Assembly (NCBI RefSeq): GCF_001685355.1
Contig: NZ_CP016438.1
Location: forward strand, 9,672,001-9,736,000
Direction of reading: 5' to 3'
Origin: Streptomyces lincolnensis
GTDB lineage: Bacteria; Actinomycetota; Actinomycetes; Streptomycetales; Streptomycetaceae
Length of the DNA stretch: 64,000 nt
Positions 37,087-44,962 of this stretch are shown here, piece by piece. The notes beneath the pieces are model-generated. The model saw only the letters and a program-made list of their open reading frames with translations. It did no database searches and was not told the origin of the DNA. Made by a program: the position numbers and the translations under genes. Every line of letters begins with the position of its first letter. Within the stretch, counting starts at the first letter, position 1.

Positions 37087-39645
37087 TCACCGCCAGATGG
37101 ACCCCAGCTGCCACGCCCGCATGTGGTCGAGGGTGGCGGTGCCGCCCTCGGCGAAGACCTCGACGCCGGTGCTGGAGGGGTCGGGGAAGATCTGGTCGGT
37201 GATCACTGCCTCGCCGTTGCCGCCGAAGACCTCGACGGACGACCAGTCGACCAGGATCCGCAGCTTGACCTTGCCGTTCTTGGCCTTCAGTGGTGCGGTC
37301 TGGACACCGGGGAAGGTGCTGTTGAAGTCCCCGGCTCCGGAGCGGGTGCGGTCGACGTACAACTCCTGCGTCGTGGTGTCGTAACCGATGACGGTCTCCT
37401 CGCCGCCCGCGCCGGTGCGCACCTTCAGGCCGAAGCGGTCGGCATCCTTGAGAGAGAAGGTCGCCTCGATGTCGAGTGCCTTGCCCTTGGCCGTGGGGCC
37501 GGTCAGGGGCTTGGAGGTGCTCTTGACGGTGATGTCGGACGCCGTCGCCGGGCGCTTGTTTCGGAGGGACTCCAGGCTGCCCACCGGCTTGCTGGTCAGC
37601 CGGATACGGCCGTCTACAGTGCGCAGGGCCATCTCCCGCGGAACGCTCTGCGCGCCGCGCCAGGGGGAGGTGGGGACGGACTGGCCGTAGTCCCAGTTGT
37701 TCATCCAGCCGATCATGTAGCGCTTGCCGCCCGGCGCGTCCTCCCAGGACACCGCCGCGTAGTAGTCCTTGCCGTAGTCGGCCCAGTCGGCGCGCTGTAC
37801 GACGGACTTGGCGGGCTTGTCGGCGGCGGTGAACCGGTCGGCCATGACGTGGCCCCAGCCGGCGGTGTTCCTGTCGACGACCTGGATCTGCGCCTTCTTG
37901 CCGGCGTACGGGCGCATGTCGAAGGAGGCCCAGTCCAGGGTCTCGCTGTCGGCGCCGGACGCGCTGCGGACCACCTGGCCCTCGACGAGCAGGTTGACGG
38001 ACGTCTCCTGGGAGACGCGCCGGGCCTGGCTGTCCGACAGCACGATGTGGTCGACGTTGACGTGGCCCCAGCCGCCGGTGTTGTCGTCGACGATCCTGAT
38101 CCGCGCCTTCTTGCCGGCGAGGTCGCTGACGTCCCAGGAGGCCCAGTTGAGTGCCTCGGCGTCCTTTCCGGTGGCGCTGCGGACGGCCCGGCCGTCCACG
38201 AGGAGCTCGACGGCGGTCGGGTTGTCGGAGTCGGCCGGGTGATTGCCGCCGCCGATGAGGAAGTTGATGCGCTTCTTGTCGATGGTGAACTCGGGTGACG
38301 TGAGGGTGCCGGTGGTGGAGTCGCCGTTCCGGAAGGTGTTGACCAGCCCGTCTCCCAGGAAGCCGGAGACCTGCCCCTGGCCGGGGAGGGTGCCGGTGGC
38401 CGGTGCGGTGCCGAAGGCGTCCCCGGTCGCTGTCCAGCCGCCGTACGTTCCGCCTTCGAAGTCGGCGAGGACCGTGCCCTCGGGTGGAGTGCTGTCCATG
38501 ACGGTCCCGGCCTCGTGCGGATGCCGCCCGCCACCGATCTTGAAGTTCAGGTAGGGGCTGTCGACGGTGAAGGAGGGGGAGCTGAGGGTGCCGGTGGCGC
38601 CGTCACCGCCGTGGAAGCTGTTGGCGAGGCCCTTGCCGTCGAAGCCCTCGACGGCCCTCTGCCCGTCCACCGCCCCGGCTGCCGGTCCCTGGCCGAACGC
38701 GGTGCCCGTGCTCGACCACGTGCCGAAGCCGGTGCCCTCGAAGTCCTGCACGACCTTCCCGGTGGGCGGGGTGTAGGTGCCTTTGTCGTCGGCGGTGAAC
38801 TTCTTGCCGTCGAAGTCGCCGATGAAGTACTGGGCGGCCGAACCTCCCGCGATACCACCGGGGTTGATGTTGACGACCAGGACCCACTTGATGTTCTTCC
38901 TGTCCCCGTCCACGGCGAGGGGGAACAGGTCGGGGCACTCCCACACGCCGCCCGTCGCACCGGCCGGTCCGAAGTCGCTTTGCAACTCCCAGTCCTTGAG
39001 GTTCTTCGACGTGTAGAACCGCACCTTGTGCTCGGCGGACAGCGACACCGTCATCAGCCAGCTCTTGGTCGGCGCGTACCACTGGACCTTGGGATCGCGG
39101 AAGTTGTCGGAGCCGATGTCGATCACGGGATTGCCCTGGTACTTGGTCCAGGTGCGACCGCGGTCGGTGCTGTAGGCGAGCGACTGTGCCTGCTTGCCGC
39201 CGTTCTTGTAGGCGCTGGTGTAGATCGCCACCATGGGCGGGTTCTTCTTCGTGCCGAAGCCGGTGGTGTTGTTCCAGTCGACGACCGCGCTGCCGGAGAA
39301 CACCATCTCCGCGTCGTCGTGCGACAGGGCGAGCGGCAACTCCTCCCAGTGCACGAGGTCCTTGCTCACCGCGTGCCCCCAGGACATGTCGCCCCAGGTG
39401 TTGCCGCCCGGGTTGTACTGGTAGAAGAGGTGGTATTCGCCCTTGTAGTGGACGAGCCCGTTGGGGTCGTTCATCCAGTTCTTCTGCGGAGTGAAGTGGA
39501 ACTGGGGTCTGTAGGTCTCGGTGTAGGCCGGGGTGTCGGCGGCGACGGCCTGGGGGGCCAGCGGGGCTGCGGACAGGGCGCAGACGGTCGCGACCGCCGC
39601 CATCATCCGTATGCGGGCATGCCGGGATACGCGTGCAGAGGTCAT
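37087..39645 (-). CDS. Secreted GH32 fructan hydrolase with two nested inserted modules
   Basis: Protein of 852 residues with a signal peptide (ending AVAAD) and AGGAGA before the ATG at 39645. The GH32 propeller has the nucleophile in WMNDPNG (Asp60), the RDP motif (NFRDPKVQW, Asp184) and the acid/base in VWECPDLF (Glu236). The catalytic part is interrupted after residue 297 and resumes near 615 (DYGKDYYAAVSWE). Two related beta-sandwich modules fill the gap. Module A (starting VVQDFEGTGFGTW) is itself split near residue 385 by a complete module B (391-540, starting VLADFEGGTYGGW), then ends at 545-610. A C-terminal GH32 beta-sandwich follows. Probable levanase, inulinase or related enzyme; the paired LacI operator lies upstream. 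Confidence 0.9.
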   Translation of the reverse strand: MTSARVSRHARIRMMAAVATVCALSAAPLAPQAVAADTPAYTETYRPQFHFTPQKNWMNDPNGLVHYKGEYHLFYQYNPGGNTWGDMSWGHAVSKDLVHWEELPLALSHDDAEMVFSGSAVVDWNNTTGFGTKKNPPMVAIYTSAYKNGGKQAQSLAYSTDRGRTWTKYQGNPVIDIGSDNFRDPKVQWYAPTKSWLMTVSLSAEHKVRFYTSKNLKDWELQSDFGPAGATGGVWECPDLFPLAVDGDRKNIKWVLVVNINPGGIAGGSAAQYFIGDFDGKKFTADDKGTYTPPTGKVVQDFEGTGFGTWSSTGTAFGQGPAAGAVDGQRAVEGFDGKGLANSFHGGDGATGTLSSPSFTVDSPYLNFKIGGGRHPHEAGTVMDSTPPEGTVLADFEGGTYGGWTATGDAFGTAPATGTLPGQGQVSGFLGDGLVNTFRNGDSTTGTLTSPEFTIDKKRINFLIGGGNHPADSDNPTAVELLVDGRAVRSATGKDAEALNWASWDVSDLAGKKARIRIVDDNTGGWGHVNVDHIVLSDSQARRVSQETSVNLLVEGQVVRSASGADSETLDWASFDMRPYAGKKAQIQVVDRNTAGWGHVMADRFTAADKPAKSVVQRADWADYGKDYYAAVSWEDAPGGKRYMIGWMNNWDYGQSVPTSPWRGAQSVPREMALRTVDGRIRLTSKPVGSLESLRNKRPATASDITVKSTSKPLTGPTAKGKALDIEATFSLKDADRFGLKVRTGAGGEETVIGYDTTTQELYVDRTRSGAGDFNSTFPGVQTAPLKAKNGKVKLRILVDWSSVEVFGGNGEAVITDQIFPDPSSTGVEVFAEGGTATLDHMRAWQLGSIWR

Positions 39646-39755
39646 GGTCTCTCCTAGTCCCGCGGCCGTCCACGCAGCGGTGACTGCGGCTTCTGCGCGA
39701 CGGACCGAAAAGTGCACCCCAGGCCGATGCGGGCTTCCGTGCCGCCGGCCGAGGG

Positions 39756-39785
39756 TGTCATCGTTGACTTGTGTCATCGATGACA
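39756..39785. promoter_or_regulatory. Paired LacI-type operator upstream of the GH32 fructanase
   Basis: TGTCATCGTTGACT (39756) and TGTCATCGATGACA (39772) are two 14-bp boxes 16 bases apart, the same spacing as at 34989-35018. The second box contains a perfect 14-bp palindrome. They lie 111-140 bases upstream of the fructanase start. Confidence 0.8.
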
Positions 39786-40060
39786 GCGAGTGCCCGATTA
39801 TGCAGCCCAATCGGGCCTCCGCGTCAACGGTCCGGGCGCGATTGCTCTGGCATGACCGGCAGTTCACCGGCTGTCGTCGGTGGTTGCGAACCGCGCCGAC
39901 CCGTTGGCAGTGGCGGTCTCGGGTTTGGTGACCGCCCAGGTCAGAGGGGTGGGGTGGGGGCCGTCCGGCAGGCTTCGCCCTCATCGTCGACGCCGAGACG
40001 GGCCGGTGAACGAGTTGTTTCCGGCCTGTTGACCGGTCGGGCCTTTCAGTGCTTCACTGC

Positions 40061-40120
40061 CGGAACCGCTACCGGAACCGGTTCCGGAACCGATTTCGGA
40101 ACCGATTTCGGTACCGGTTC
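40061..40120. repeat. Five-unit 12-bp tandem repeat in the promoter region of the second lacI gene
   Basis: Five contiguous 12-bp units: CGGAACCGCTAC, CGGAACCGGTTC, two identical CGGAACCGATTT, and CGGTACCGGTTC. Junctions create palindromes such as CCGGAACCGGTTCCGG. The array ends 75 bases before the lacI start and is best read as a multi-copy operator. Confidence 0.85.
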
Positions 40121-40195
40121 CACGGGGCTCTGTACGATCGGCCCTCGGTGCGGGAGGGAAGTCTTCCGCCTCTGCAGGAAGGGAGGGGAGGTGAC

Positions 40196-41203
40196 ATGGG
40201 AGTCACTATCGCCGACGTGGCCGCGCGGGCCGGGGTCAGCAAGACGACGGTCTCGCGGGTGCTGAACGGCAAGGGCGAGATCAACGAGAACACCGTCTTG
40301 AAGGTCCGCAAGGCGATATCGGAACTCGGTTATGTGCCGAGCGCCGGGGCAGTGGGGCTCGCACGCGGCACGACACAGATGATCGGCATGCTGGTCCCCG
40401 ACTTGGCCTGGGCCTGGGCCGGCATAGTGCAGGCGGTCGTCGAAACGCTGGAGGCCGAGGGCTTCGGGCTGCGGATCCTGACCTGGAACCGCGGTGAGGA
40501 GTCACTGCGCAGGCTGGGTCTGCAGGTCGCCGCCAAGTCGTTCGACGGGCTGCTGGTGATAGAGCCCGAGGGGGCCCTGGGATCCATCACGGAACTGCAC
40601 GAGGCCGGACTGCCGGTGGTGCTGATCGACGACCGCTTCCAGCGGCCGGGATTCCCCTACGTGGCCACCACCAACCGGGAGGGTGGTGAGCAGGCGGCGC
40701 GCCACCTGCTGGACCTCGGCCGCCGTCGCCCTCTGGTGGTGACCGGTCCTGATGAGTACGGGTGCACGCAGGAACGGCTGGGCGGCTTCGTCGACGCGTA
40801 TGCGCAGGCCGGGATCGAACTCGACCCCCGCAGAATCATCTGCGGCGACTTCCTGTTCGACGACGGCCGGAGCGCGGTGGCGCAAGCTCTCGCGGACGGC
40901 GTGGAGTTCGACGCGGTCTTCGGGCACAACGACCCCTTGGCAGCCGGCGTGATCGCGGCCCTGCACGAGGCCGGCCTCGGGATTCCGCGGGATGTCGCCG
41001 TGGTGGGGTTCGACGACGTCGAGGTGGCGTCGTACACCTATCCGGCGCTGACCACCATCCGCCAGCCGATGCGGGAAATGGGTGAGGCGGCGGCCCGTCT
41101 GCTGCTCGACCACGTGCGCAGATCGCCGGATGCCGCCCCCTCACGCATCGTTCCCACCAGCCTCGTGGTCCGCGGCTCGACGTTAGAGCCGAGCTCGAAC
41201 TGA
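40196..41203 (+). CDS. LacI-family regulator of the second sugar locus
   Basis: Protein of 335 residues; the start at 40196 has a GGGAGGGGAGG ribosome binding site. The headpiece is VTIADVAARAGVSKTTVSRVLN with hinge GYVPSAGAVGLARG. The effector domain has IGMLVPDLAWAWAGIVQAVV and DVAVVGFDDVEVASYTYPAL. It is oriented toward the MalFG-type transporter and glycosidases, which are its likely targets. The 12-bp repeat array upstream suggests autoregulation. The open frame continues upstream through the repeats, but that part is not expected to be translated. Confidence 0.92.
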   Translation: MGVTIADVAARAGVSKTTVSRVLNGKGEINENTVLKVRKAISELGYVPSAGAVGLARGTTQMIGMLVPDLAWAWAGIVQAVVETLEAEGFGLRILTWNRGEESLRRLGLQVAAKSFDGLLVIEPEGALGSITELHEAGLPVVLIDDRFQRPGFPYVATTNREGGEQAARHLLDLGRRRPLVVTGPDEYGCTQERLGGFVDAYAQAGIELDPRRIICGDFLFDDGRSAVAQALADGVEFDAVFGHNDPLAAGVIAALHEAGLGIPRDVAVVGFDDVEVASYTYPALTTIRQPMREMGEAAARLLLDHVRRSPDAAPSRIVPTSLVVRGSTLEPSSN

Positions 41204-41245
41204 CGCGGCGTCATCGCGATGAGCGAATGACGGCGCCTCGCGGCC

Positions 41246-41275
41246 GGGCGGTGTGTTGCCGGTGACGCACCGCCC
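41246..41275 (+). terminator. Candidate terminator after the second lacI gene
   Basis: GGGCGGTGTG (41246-41255) pairs with CGCACCGCCC (41266-41275) with one mismatch across a 10-base loop, 43 bases after the stop codon. Confidence 0.5.
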
Positions 41276-41582
41276 CCCGCCTCTTTGAACATCGGCGAAC
41301 CTCTTTGGGCCTCGCCTTCCTCACACCTTGTGGCGGCTGCGCCTGCGTTCACGCGGCCATGCCCACATGCACCTTCCGCCCGCGCGTTCCCGATCCGGGA
41401 CACCGAAGGGGCGCCTGGCACACCCGCCCGGCCGCCACCCACTCCGCGTCGGACGCTCCCACCGCGACCCGCGAGGGACCGCCGACGCTGCCCACTTGTG
41501 GGCCGGCCCATCCGGGCGTCCGCCCCTTCCTACCCTTCGCCGCCCCCCGCGCCTGTCTCGCTCAACGGCAAGGAGCCGCATC

Positions 41583-42881
41583 ATGCGTATCACTACCCGT
41601 CACGCTGTCAGAACCGTCCAGACCCTGTGCGTCACCCTCACGGCAGTCCTCGTCGCCACCGGCTGCGGCCGGAGCGAGGATTCCGGCCCCGGCAACGATG
41701 CCCCCGCCGAGATCGGCGCGGGCAAGGCCAAGGGGACGGTGGTCATGTGGGCCCTGGGTGACCCCGACGAAGACCTGAAGGAGCTGGCCAAGAAGTTCGA
41801 GCAGGAAAACCCGGACGCGGACGTCAAGATCACCGCGGTCCCGTGGGACGGTGCCCACGACAAGCTGACCACCGCGATAGCCGGCGGTAACACACCGGAC
41901 ATGTCCATGGTGGGCAGCACCTGGATGGCCGAGATGGCCGCCTTGAACGGCTTCCAGGCCACCCCGACGTCGATCAAGTCCTCGGACTTCTACCCAGGCC
42001 AGTGGGACACCACCAAGTACAAGAACACCTCGTACGGCGTCCCGTTCATCGCCGACACCCAAGCCGTCTACTACCGGACCGATCTCACGGCGAAGGCCGG
42101 CATCAAGGGCGCCCTGGCCGGCGACTGGGACGGATACCTGAATGACCTCAAGGCCATCCAGGCCACCGCCGGCAAGGAGAACCCCAAGCTGCGCCACGCC
42201 AGCGGGCTGGTGATGGGCTTCAACTCCTGGATCTTCTGGCTGCCGATGGTCTGGCAGCAGGGCAGTGACATCTACGACGCCAAGACCGGAACGTTCACCT
42301 TCGACACGCCCGAGGTCGCCAAGGCGCTGGAGAACTACGCAAGCGTTCCGAAGCAGGGCCTCGCGCCGACCGACAGGGCGGACAACGTGCAGAGCTTCCA
42401 GGACGGGCTGACCGCCGTCTACCAGGAGGGCGCGTGGGCCGGCGGCACCTTCCACAAGGACTCCCCACAGCTGGACGGCAAGTGGAAGACCATGCCGATG
42501 CCGTACAGCAAGCAGCCCGTCGGGTTCGCCGGCGGCACCGACCTGGCGGTGTTCAAGGACGCCAAGAACCCCGACGCGGCATGGAAGTTCGCCCAGTTCC
42601 TGACCGAGCCCGCCAATCTGGCGACCTATTCCAAGGCCACCGGCAGCCTGCCTCCTTCGCCCCAGGCGTGGACCGAGGGGAAGCTGACCGAGGACGAGAA
42701 CCTGAAGGCGTTCGCCAAGCAACTGGAGGTCAGCAAGGCGCCGCCCGCCATCACGACCTGGCAGCAGATCGCCGACACCATCGACTCCGAACTGGAGAAG
42801 CTGACCCTCGGCAGGTCCACCGTCGCCGAGGTGCAGAAGACGCTGCAGTCCAAGGCCACCAGCATCGGCACCGGCCGCTGA
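41583..42881 (+). CDS. Sugar ABC transporter substrate-binding lipoprotein (family 1)
   Basis: Protein of 432 residues starting MRITTRHAVRTVQ with AAGGAG upstream. A lipoprotein signal ends at the lipobox VATGCG (Cys near residue 28). The mature domain is an SBP_bac_1 type (KGTVVMWALGDPDEDLKEL, NTPDMSMVGSTWMAEMA, AVFKDAKNPDAAWKFAQFL), which binds oligosaccharides. First gene of a binding-protein, permease, permease unit. Neighbouring beta-glucosidase, GH32 and GH30 genes suggest a glucan- or fructan-derived oligosaccharide. Confidence 0.92.
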   Translation: MRITTRHAVRTVQTLCVTLTAVLVATGCGRSEDSGPGNDAPAEIGAGKAKGTVVMWALGDPDEDLKELAKKFEQENPDADVKITAVPWDGAHDKLTTAIAGGNTPDMSMVGSTWMAEMAALNGFQATPTSIKSSDFYPGQWDTTKYKNTSYGVPFIADTQAVYYRTDLTAKAGIKGALAGDWDGYLNDLKAIQATAGKENPKLRHASGLVMGFNSWIFWLPMVWQQGSDIYDAKTGTFTFDTPEVAKALENYASVPKQGLAPTDRADNVQSFQDGLTAVYQEGAWAGGTFHKDSPQLDGKWKTMPMPYSKQPVGFAGGTDLAVFKDAKNPDAAWKFAQFLTEPANLATYSKATGSLPPSPQAWTEGKLTEDENLKAFAKQLEVSKAPPAITTWQQIADTIDSELEKLTLGRSTVAEVQKTLQSKATSIGTGR

Positions 42882-42914
42882 GCGCCGGCGCGTGAGTATC
42901 CCTCGTACGGACGG

Positions 42915-43901
42915 ATGACATCCATGTCCACGAAAACGCTCCCCGAGCGGGGCGACACCCACGAGCAGGGCACCGCAGGGCCGCAACAGAACACCGGTCG
43001 CCGGCGCTTCGCGGTCCGGGGCACGGCGCGCGGCAGGCAGGCCCGGGCCGCCTGGCTCCTCGCCGCCCCGTTCCTCGCGCTGTTCGCGGCCTTCATGCTG
43101 CTGCCGGTCGTGTGGTCGCTGCTGATGGGCCTGACCGACACCAAGAGCGCGGACCTGCGTACGCCGCTGAACGTGTCGTTCGTCGGCTTCGACAACTACG
43201 TACGCCTCTTTGAGGACCCGCAGTTCTTCACGGCCCTGCGCAACACGGCCGTGTTCGTCCTGGTGGCCCTGCCCCTGACCCTGGCCGCCGGGCTCGCGGC
43301 GGCGGTTGCCCTCGACCGGGGCATCCGCCGCTTCCGGGCCGTCTTCCGGGTCGGCTTCTACCTGCCGGTGATCACCAGCATCGTGGCCGTCGCCGTGGTG
43401 TGGAAGACGGTCCTGGAACCTCGTGCGGGACTGGCGAACCTCGTCCTGGGCTGGTTCGGGATCGACGGTCCGGCCTGGCTGGCGGACACCCGCTTCGCTC
43501 TGCCTGTCATGATCGTGATGGCGGTGTGGCGCAACCTCGGCACGGTCATGATCATCATGCTGGCGGGTCTGCAGTCCGTGCCCCAGTCCCTGATGGAGGC
43601 GGCCGAACTCGACGGCGCCGGGCCCTGGCAGCGGTTCTGGCGGGTCACCTTCCCGCTCCTGCGGCCGGCCCTGCTGCTGACCGCCGTGACCACCGGCATC
43701 GGCTATCTGCAGTTCTTCGACGAGCCGTTCGTGATGACCGATGGCGGACCGCTGGACTCCACCCTGTCGGCGACGTTGTACGCGTACAAGCAGTTCGGCA
43801 ACGGCAACTACGAGATGGCGTCGGCCGCCGGCTACGTCATCTTCGTCCTCATCGTCGCGCTGACCGTGCTGCAGTTCCGCGTCCTGCGAGACAAGGACTG
43901 A
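42915..43901 (+). CDS. Sugar ABC transporter permease, MalF type
   Basis: Protein of 328 residues with six hydrophobic segments after a cytoplasmic N-terminal tail of about 45 residues. The EAA loop contacting the ATPase reads SLMEAAELDGAGPWQRFWRV. Other landmarks are AAWLLAAPFLALFAAFMLLP and LLLTAVTTGIGYLQFFDEPF. It follows the binding-protein gene by 33 bases and precedes the second permease by six. An ATG at 42924 is an alternative start. Confidence 0.92.
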   Translation: MTSMSTKTLPERGDTHEQGTAGPQQNTGRRRFAVRGTARGRQARAAWLLAAPFLALFAAFMLLPVVWSLLMGLTDTKSADLRTPLNVSFVGFDNYVRLFEDPQFFTALRNTAVFVLVALPLTLAAGLAAAVALDRGIRRFRAVFRVGFYLPVITSIVAVAVVWKTVLEPRAGLANLVLGWFGIDGPAWLADTRFALPVMIVMAVWRNLGTVMIIMLAGLQSVPQSLMEAAELDGAGPWQRFWRVTFPLLRPALLLTAVTTGIGYLQFFDEPFVMTDGGPLDSTLSATLYAYKQFGNGNYEMASAAGYVIFVLIVALTVLQFRVLRDKD

Positions 43902-43907
43902 TGCCTC

Positions 43908-44795
43908 ATGAGCACCCTCTCCACTCTCCGAAGGCCACAACCGGGCACGGACCGCGCCCTGAGGCGCCGCCGCATCCGCCAGAACTGGGGCCGGCCCTGG
44001 CTGTACATACCGCTCGTCGGCGCCCTGCTGCTGATGATCGCGCCGTTCCTGTGGATGCTGTCCGGGTCGTTCAAGCCCGAGGCCGACATCCGCAGAGTCC
44101 CGCCCGTCCTGATACCCACGGCGCCGACGACCGCCAACTACGGTGAGCTGTTCAGCACGCTCGACTTCACGAGCATGTTCGCCAACTCCGTGATCGTGGC
44201 CGTCGCCGTCACCGCCGGGAACCTGATCTTCTGCTCGATGCTCGGATACGCCCTGGCCAAGCTGGAGTTCCGCGGACAGCGCGCCGTTTTCCTGCTGGTC
44301 ATGGGGACGCTCATGATCCCCGGCCTGGTCACCTTCGTACCGCTGTACGTGCTGGTGGCCAACATGCAGCTGACCGGCTCACTGCTCGGGCTGATCCTGC
44401 CGTTCCTGGCCACGCCCTTCGGGGTGTTCCTGATGCGGCAGTTCATCTCCACCCTGCCCGACGAACTCATCGACGCCGCCCGCGTCGACGGCTGCCGCGA
44501 ACTGGCCATCTTCGCGAAGATCATCCTTCCGCTGACCAAGCCCGCCCTCGCCACCCTCGGGATCATCACCTTCCTCGGCTCCTGGAACAACTTCCTGTGG
44601 CCCCTGGTCGTCGCCCAGAACGAGAGCCAGTACACCCTCCCCGTCGGCCTCGCCCTGGCCAGCAGCGGACAGTCCTTCACCCGCTTCGGCATCCTGCTCG
44701 CCGGCGCCATGGTCGTCCTGCTGCCGGTGATGATCGTCTTCCTGCTCTTCCAGCGCCAGTTCGTGGCGGGCATCGCCACTACCGGACTGAAGTGA
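43908..44795 (+). CDS. Sugar ABC transporter permease, MalG type
   Basis: Protein of 295 residues with six membrane segments. The EAA loop reads DELIDAARVDGCRELAIFAK. Terminal landmarks are LGIITFLGSWNNFLWPLVVA and LPVGLALASSGQSFTRFGIL. No ATPase gene follows, as is normal for Streptomyces carbohydrate importers that share the MsiK ATPase encoded elsewhere. The next gene is a GH3 glycosidase. Confidence 0.93.
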   Translation: MSTLSTLRRPQPGTDRALRRRRIRQNWGRPWLYIPLVGALLLMIAPFLWMLSGSFKPEADIRRVPPVLIPTAPTTANYGELFSTLDFTSMFANSVIVAVAVTAGNLIFCSMLGYALAKLEFRGQRAVFLLVMGTLMIPGLVTFVPLYVLVANMQLTGSLLGLILPFLATPFGVFLMRQFISTLPDELIDAARVDGCRELAIFAKIILPLTKPALATLGIITFLGSWNNFLWPLVVAQNESQYTLPVGLALASSGQSFTRFGILLAGAMVVLLPVMIVFLLFQRQFVAGIATTGLK

Positions 44796-44962
44796 CACTC
44801 CGGCTCCCGCCCCGCCGCCCCATGCCGTACCGGTCCCGCCCGGAGCGGCGGACGGACGGCACGCGAGCCCCGCCGCGCCGGGCGGCAAGGTTCGCGCGAC
44901 GAAGCACGCACCGTCGCCCATCAACTCACCTGTCTGTGACGACTCATCTCTTGGAGAACACC

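Noticed and set aside
40061..40120. CRISPR array
   Set aside because: Units are contiguous and 12 bp long with no spacers.
40049..40195. N-terminal extension of the second LacI with RNRF repeats
   Set aside because: It is the 12-bp repeat read in frame; the real start at 40196 has a strong ribosome binding site and the canonical LacI headpiece.
41562..43940. 792-codon minus-strand open frame
   Set aside because: Antisense to the binding-protein and permease genes; low-complexity composition without any domain.
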